A stretch of 6,813 nucleotides of DNA from positions 1 to 6,813 of the forward strand of contig JAUWBY010000124.1 of assembly GCA_030609605.1 (NCBI GenBank). Reading direction: 5' to 3'. The position numbers and the translations under genes were made by a program. This stretch comes from Candidatus Eiseniibacteriota bacterium. GTDB lineage: Bacteria > Joyebacterota > Joyebacteria > Joyebacterales > Joyebacteraceae. This document shows positions 5,190 to 6,813 of this stretch, in pieces; positions within the stretch are counted from its first letter, which is position 1, and each line of letters starts with the position of its first letter. The notes under the pieces were generated by a model. It was not told the origin of the DNA. It ran no database searches and worked only from the letters and a program-made list of their open reading frames with translations.

Positions 5190-6137
5190 ATGAAGAGCCG
5201 TGGAGCCAGTTTCAGTCAAGGCAGGATTCGGAGTCCACTTGGCCTTTGCGTCGCCGGCCTTGCTCCGGCTGCCATTCTACTTGCCGCAGTCTTGCTCTCA
5301 CTCTCTCCCCTGCCTCTGACTGCCGGCTCTCCCCTGCCATTGAGTGTCGATTTGCCTGCTGTGAGTGTGCTCGTCAGTGTCGTGCCGCAGGCGTTCTTCG
5401 TCGATCGCATCGGCGGTAAGAGAGTGAGCACGTCGGTGTTCATTCCGGCGGGTCGCTCTCCCCACGCATTCGAGCCTACACCGACTCAGATGATCGAGGC
5501 CGGGGCAGCCGATGTCTACTTCACCATCGGGCTCCCCTTCGAGCAGAGCATCCTTCCGAGAATCTCAGACATAAGCCCTGACATGGCAGTCATCTCCACA
5601 CAGACGTTGGAAGAGGACTCTGGCCACAGGTCCGACCCTCACACGTGGATGAACCCGGAGCTCGCGCTGGTCCAGGCCGGCACCATCTGCAATGCGCTCG
5701 CAAGAATCGACCCTCAGGGCGCCGACGCATACCGGGCAAACATGGACTCGTTGAGAGCAGAAATCCTCAAGCTCGACGAGGAGCTTTCAGAGATCCTGGC
5801 ACCCTGCCGCGGCGGCAGTTTCTTCGTGTTTCATCCGGCCTTCGGCCATTTCGCAGATGCCTACAATCTCGAACAGATCGCCATTGAATCCGAAGGGAAA
5901 GAACCGAGCGCGCGCAAGCTCGCCGAGCTCATTGAGTCTGCGGCGTCGAGAGGAGTCCGTGCTATCTTTGTTCAACCACAGCATGCAACCAGGAGCGCAG
6001 AGACGCTCGCGGATGAGATAGGAGCAACCCTCGTCCCTCTCGATCCTCTGGCATACGACTACCCGAGGAATCTGAGGAGGATAGCCGTCGCCATAGCTGC
6101 GGCAACAGCCGCGGCAATAGAGGAGTCTGCACAATGA
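5190..6137 (+). CDS. znuA: Zinc/manganese ABC transporter substrate-binding protein
   Basis: A 315-residue cluster A-1 (ZnuA/TroA) metal-binding protein that captures a divalent metal outside the membrane and delivers it to the ABC importer. Likely ligands are H92 (SPHAFEP), H151 (DPHTW), H215 (FHPAFGHFA) and D285 (PLDPL). His at the third position, rather than the Glu of manganese binders such as PsaA, favours zinc. The His-rich loop of enterobacterial ZnuA is reduced to EDSGHRSDPH. A long N-terminal hydrophobic stretch (about 24-43) forms the signal peptide, with probable cleavage near TAG at 44-46. There is no clear lipobox: the only early Cys, in LGLC, fits poorly. ATG 5190 has GGAGGAG 6 bases upstream; the frame is open much further upstream but overlaps perR. 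The TGA overlaps the znuC ATG. Confidence 0.92.
   Translation: MKSRGASFSQGRIRSPLGLCVAGLAPAAILLAAVLLSLSPLPLTAGSPLPLSVDLPAVSVLVSVVPQAFFVDRIGGKRVSTSVFIPAGRSPHAFEPTPTQMIEAGAADVYFTIGLPFEQSILPRISDISPDMAVISTQTLEEDSGHRSDPHTWMNPELALVQAGTICNALARIDPQGADAYRANMDSLRAEILKLDEELSEILAPCRGGSFFVFHPAFGHFADAYNLEQIAIESEGKEPSARKLAELIESAASRGVRAIFVQPQHATRSAETLADEIGATLVPLDPLAYDYPRNLRRIAVAIAAATAAAIEESAQ
5304..5338 (+). repeat. Short direct repeat inside the znuA signal region
   Basis: The 11-mer TCTCCCCTGCC occurs at 5304-5314 and again at 5328-5338, a period of 24 bases. It encodes a doubled SPLPL (residues 39-43 and 47-51) around the predicted signal-peptide cleavage site. It is a likely small tandem duplication that lengthened the N-terminus. 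Confidence 0.5.
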
Positions 6138-6813
6138 GCAGAAAGCGGGCCGAGGGCAGAACCACGATCATCGAAATGAAAGGGGTCGCGTTTTCGTACG
6201 GCGGACACGATGTTCTGAGCAACGTGAGCTTTACCCTTTCGGACCGTGAGTTCGCCGGGATGATCGGACCCAACGGCGGCGGCAAAACCACACTGTTGAA
6301 GCTCATGCTCGGGCTCTTGAGACCTGCCACCGGTACTGTCACCGTGCTCGGATCGAGCCCCGTCGATGCAAGGCGATATGTCGGCTACATGCCGCAGCAC
6401 GCGCAGATAGATCTGAGCTTCCCCGCCCGCGTTCTGGATATCGTCCTGACCGGACGCCTTGCGGGAGGCCGGCTCAGACGGTATTCATCCGAGGACAGGG
6501 AGCGAGCCGAGATGGCCATAGCGGAGGTCGGACTGTCCGACAGACGAGCGAGCATGTTCTCTTCGCTTTCGGGAGGCCAGCGCCAACGAACTCTGATCGC
6601 GCGCGCGCTCGTCTCCGATCCGAAGCTTCTTCTTCTTGACGAGCCGACCGCCAACCTGGATGTGAACATGGAGGCGCAACTTCACGAACTCCTCCGAAAA
6701 CTCAATGAACGCATGGCCATCGTGCTCGTGTCTCATGACATCGGATTCGTATCGGAATACGCGACCAAAGTAATCTGCGTAAAGAAAACAGTCGTACTTC
6801 ATGCAACCTCAGA
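6134..6813 (+). CDS. znuC: Zinc/manganese ABC transporter ATP-binding protein, 3' partial
   Basis: The cytoplasmic ATPase of the metal importer. The frame opens at ATG 6134, overlapping the znuA stop as ATGA, with AGAGGAG 8 bases upstream inside znuA, so translation is coupled. It has 226 complete codons before the window ends, probably missing a few dozen residues. All ATPase motifs are intact: Walker A GPNGGGKTT (45-53), Q-loop Q88 (YMPQHAQID), signature LSGGQ (145-149), Walker B LLLLDEPT (165-172) and switch His H201 (VSHD). MPQHAQIDLSFP followed by VLDIVLTGR is typical of the ZnuC/MntB-like group. The permease gene would be expected next, beyond the right edge. Zinc versus manganese cannot be told from this subunit. 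Confidence 0.93.
   Translation, partial: MSRKRAEGRTTIIEMKGVAFSYGGHDVLSNVSFTLSDREFAGMIGPNGGGKTTLLKLMLGLLRPATGTVTVLGSSPVDARRYVGYMPQHAQIDLSFPARVLDIVLTGRLAGGRLRRYSSEDRERAEMAIAEVGLSDRRASMFSSLSGGQRQRTLIARALVSDPKLLLLDEPTANLDVNMEAQLHELLRKLNERMAIVLVSHDIGFVSEYATKVICVKKTVVLHATS

Overview
The window is a compact oxygen-defence locus from what looks like an anaerobic or microaerophilic bacterium. The gene set is typical of anaerobes: 2Fe superoxide reductase, rubrerythrin, flavodiiron oxidase and a PerR-type regulator, with no catalase or superoxide dismutase in view. The DNA is fairly GC-rich and the genes carry strong AGGAG-type Shine-Dalgarno sites. The edge gene at 1-242 has a signal peptide and an N-terminus that resembles secreted proteins with a gingipain-type (C25) propeptide. 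That hints at an FCB-group or candidate-phylum lineage, but this taxonomic guess is weak.

Most of the window (415-4983) reads as one minus-strand operon. In transcription order it holds: perR (4983-4564); rubrerythrin (4562-3990, separated from the perR stop by one base); a decayed thiol peroxidase remnant (3897-3704); desulfoferrodoxin/superoxide reductase (3621-3250); a ferritin-like diiron protein (3192-2689); a TIGR02757/DUF2400 protein (2658-1861); a 5'-truncated ferritin remnant (1809-1624); and flavodiiron protein fprA (1620-415). A Fur/PerR-like box (5001-5019) lies just upstream of the preferred perR start, so autoregulation of the operon is likely. The intact products would remove superoxide (Dfx), hydrogen peroxide (rubrerythrin, perhaps the ferritin-like protein) and O2 or NO (FprA). 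No rubredoxin or rubredoxin reductase is encoded in the window.

Divergent from perR, on the plus strand, are znuA (5190-6137) and znuC (6134 to the window end, open), a zinc/manganese-type ABC importer with overlapping genes. The 206-base divergent spacer (4984-5189) holds the Fur-like box and a perfect 10-bp-arm hairpin (5047-5070).

At the left edge, a separate minus-strand gene (242 to 1, open) encodes a secreted protein. It has its own leader, with a possible extended -10 promoter (331-359) and a hairpin (281-309).

The least expected content is the two gene scars. The tpx remnant has lost the segment that should carry the peroxidatic cysteine and runs in frame, without a stop, into dfx. 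The ferritin remnant keeps only its last helix and tail, which contain the fprA ribosome-binding site. No gene-free stretch exceeds 300 bases except 3622-3989, and most of that is the tpx remnant. I saw no tRNA, rRNA, CRISPR array, insertion sequence or U-tailed terminator.
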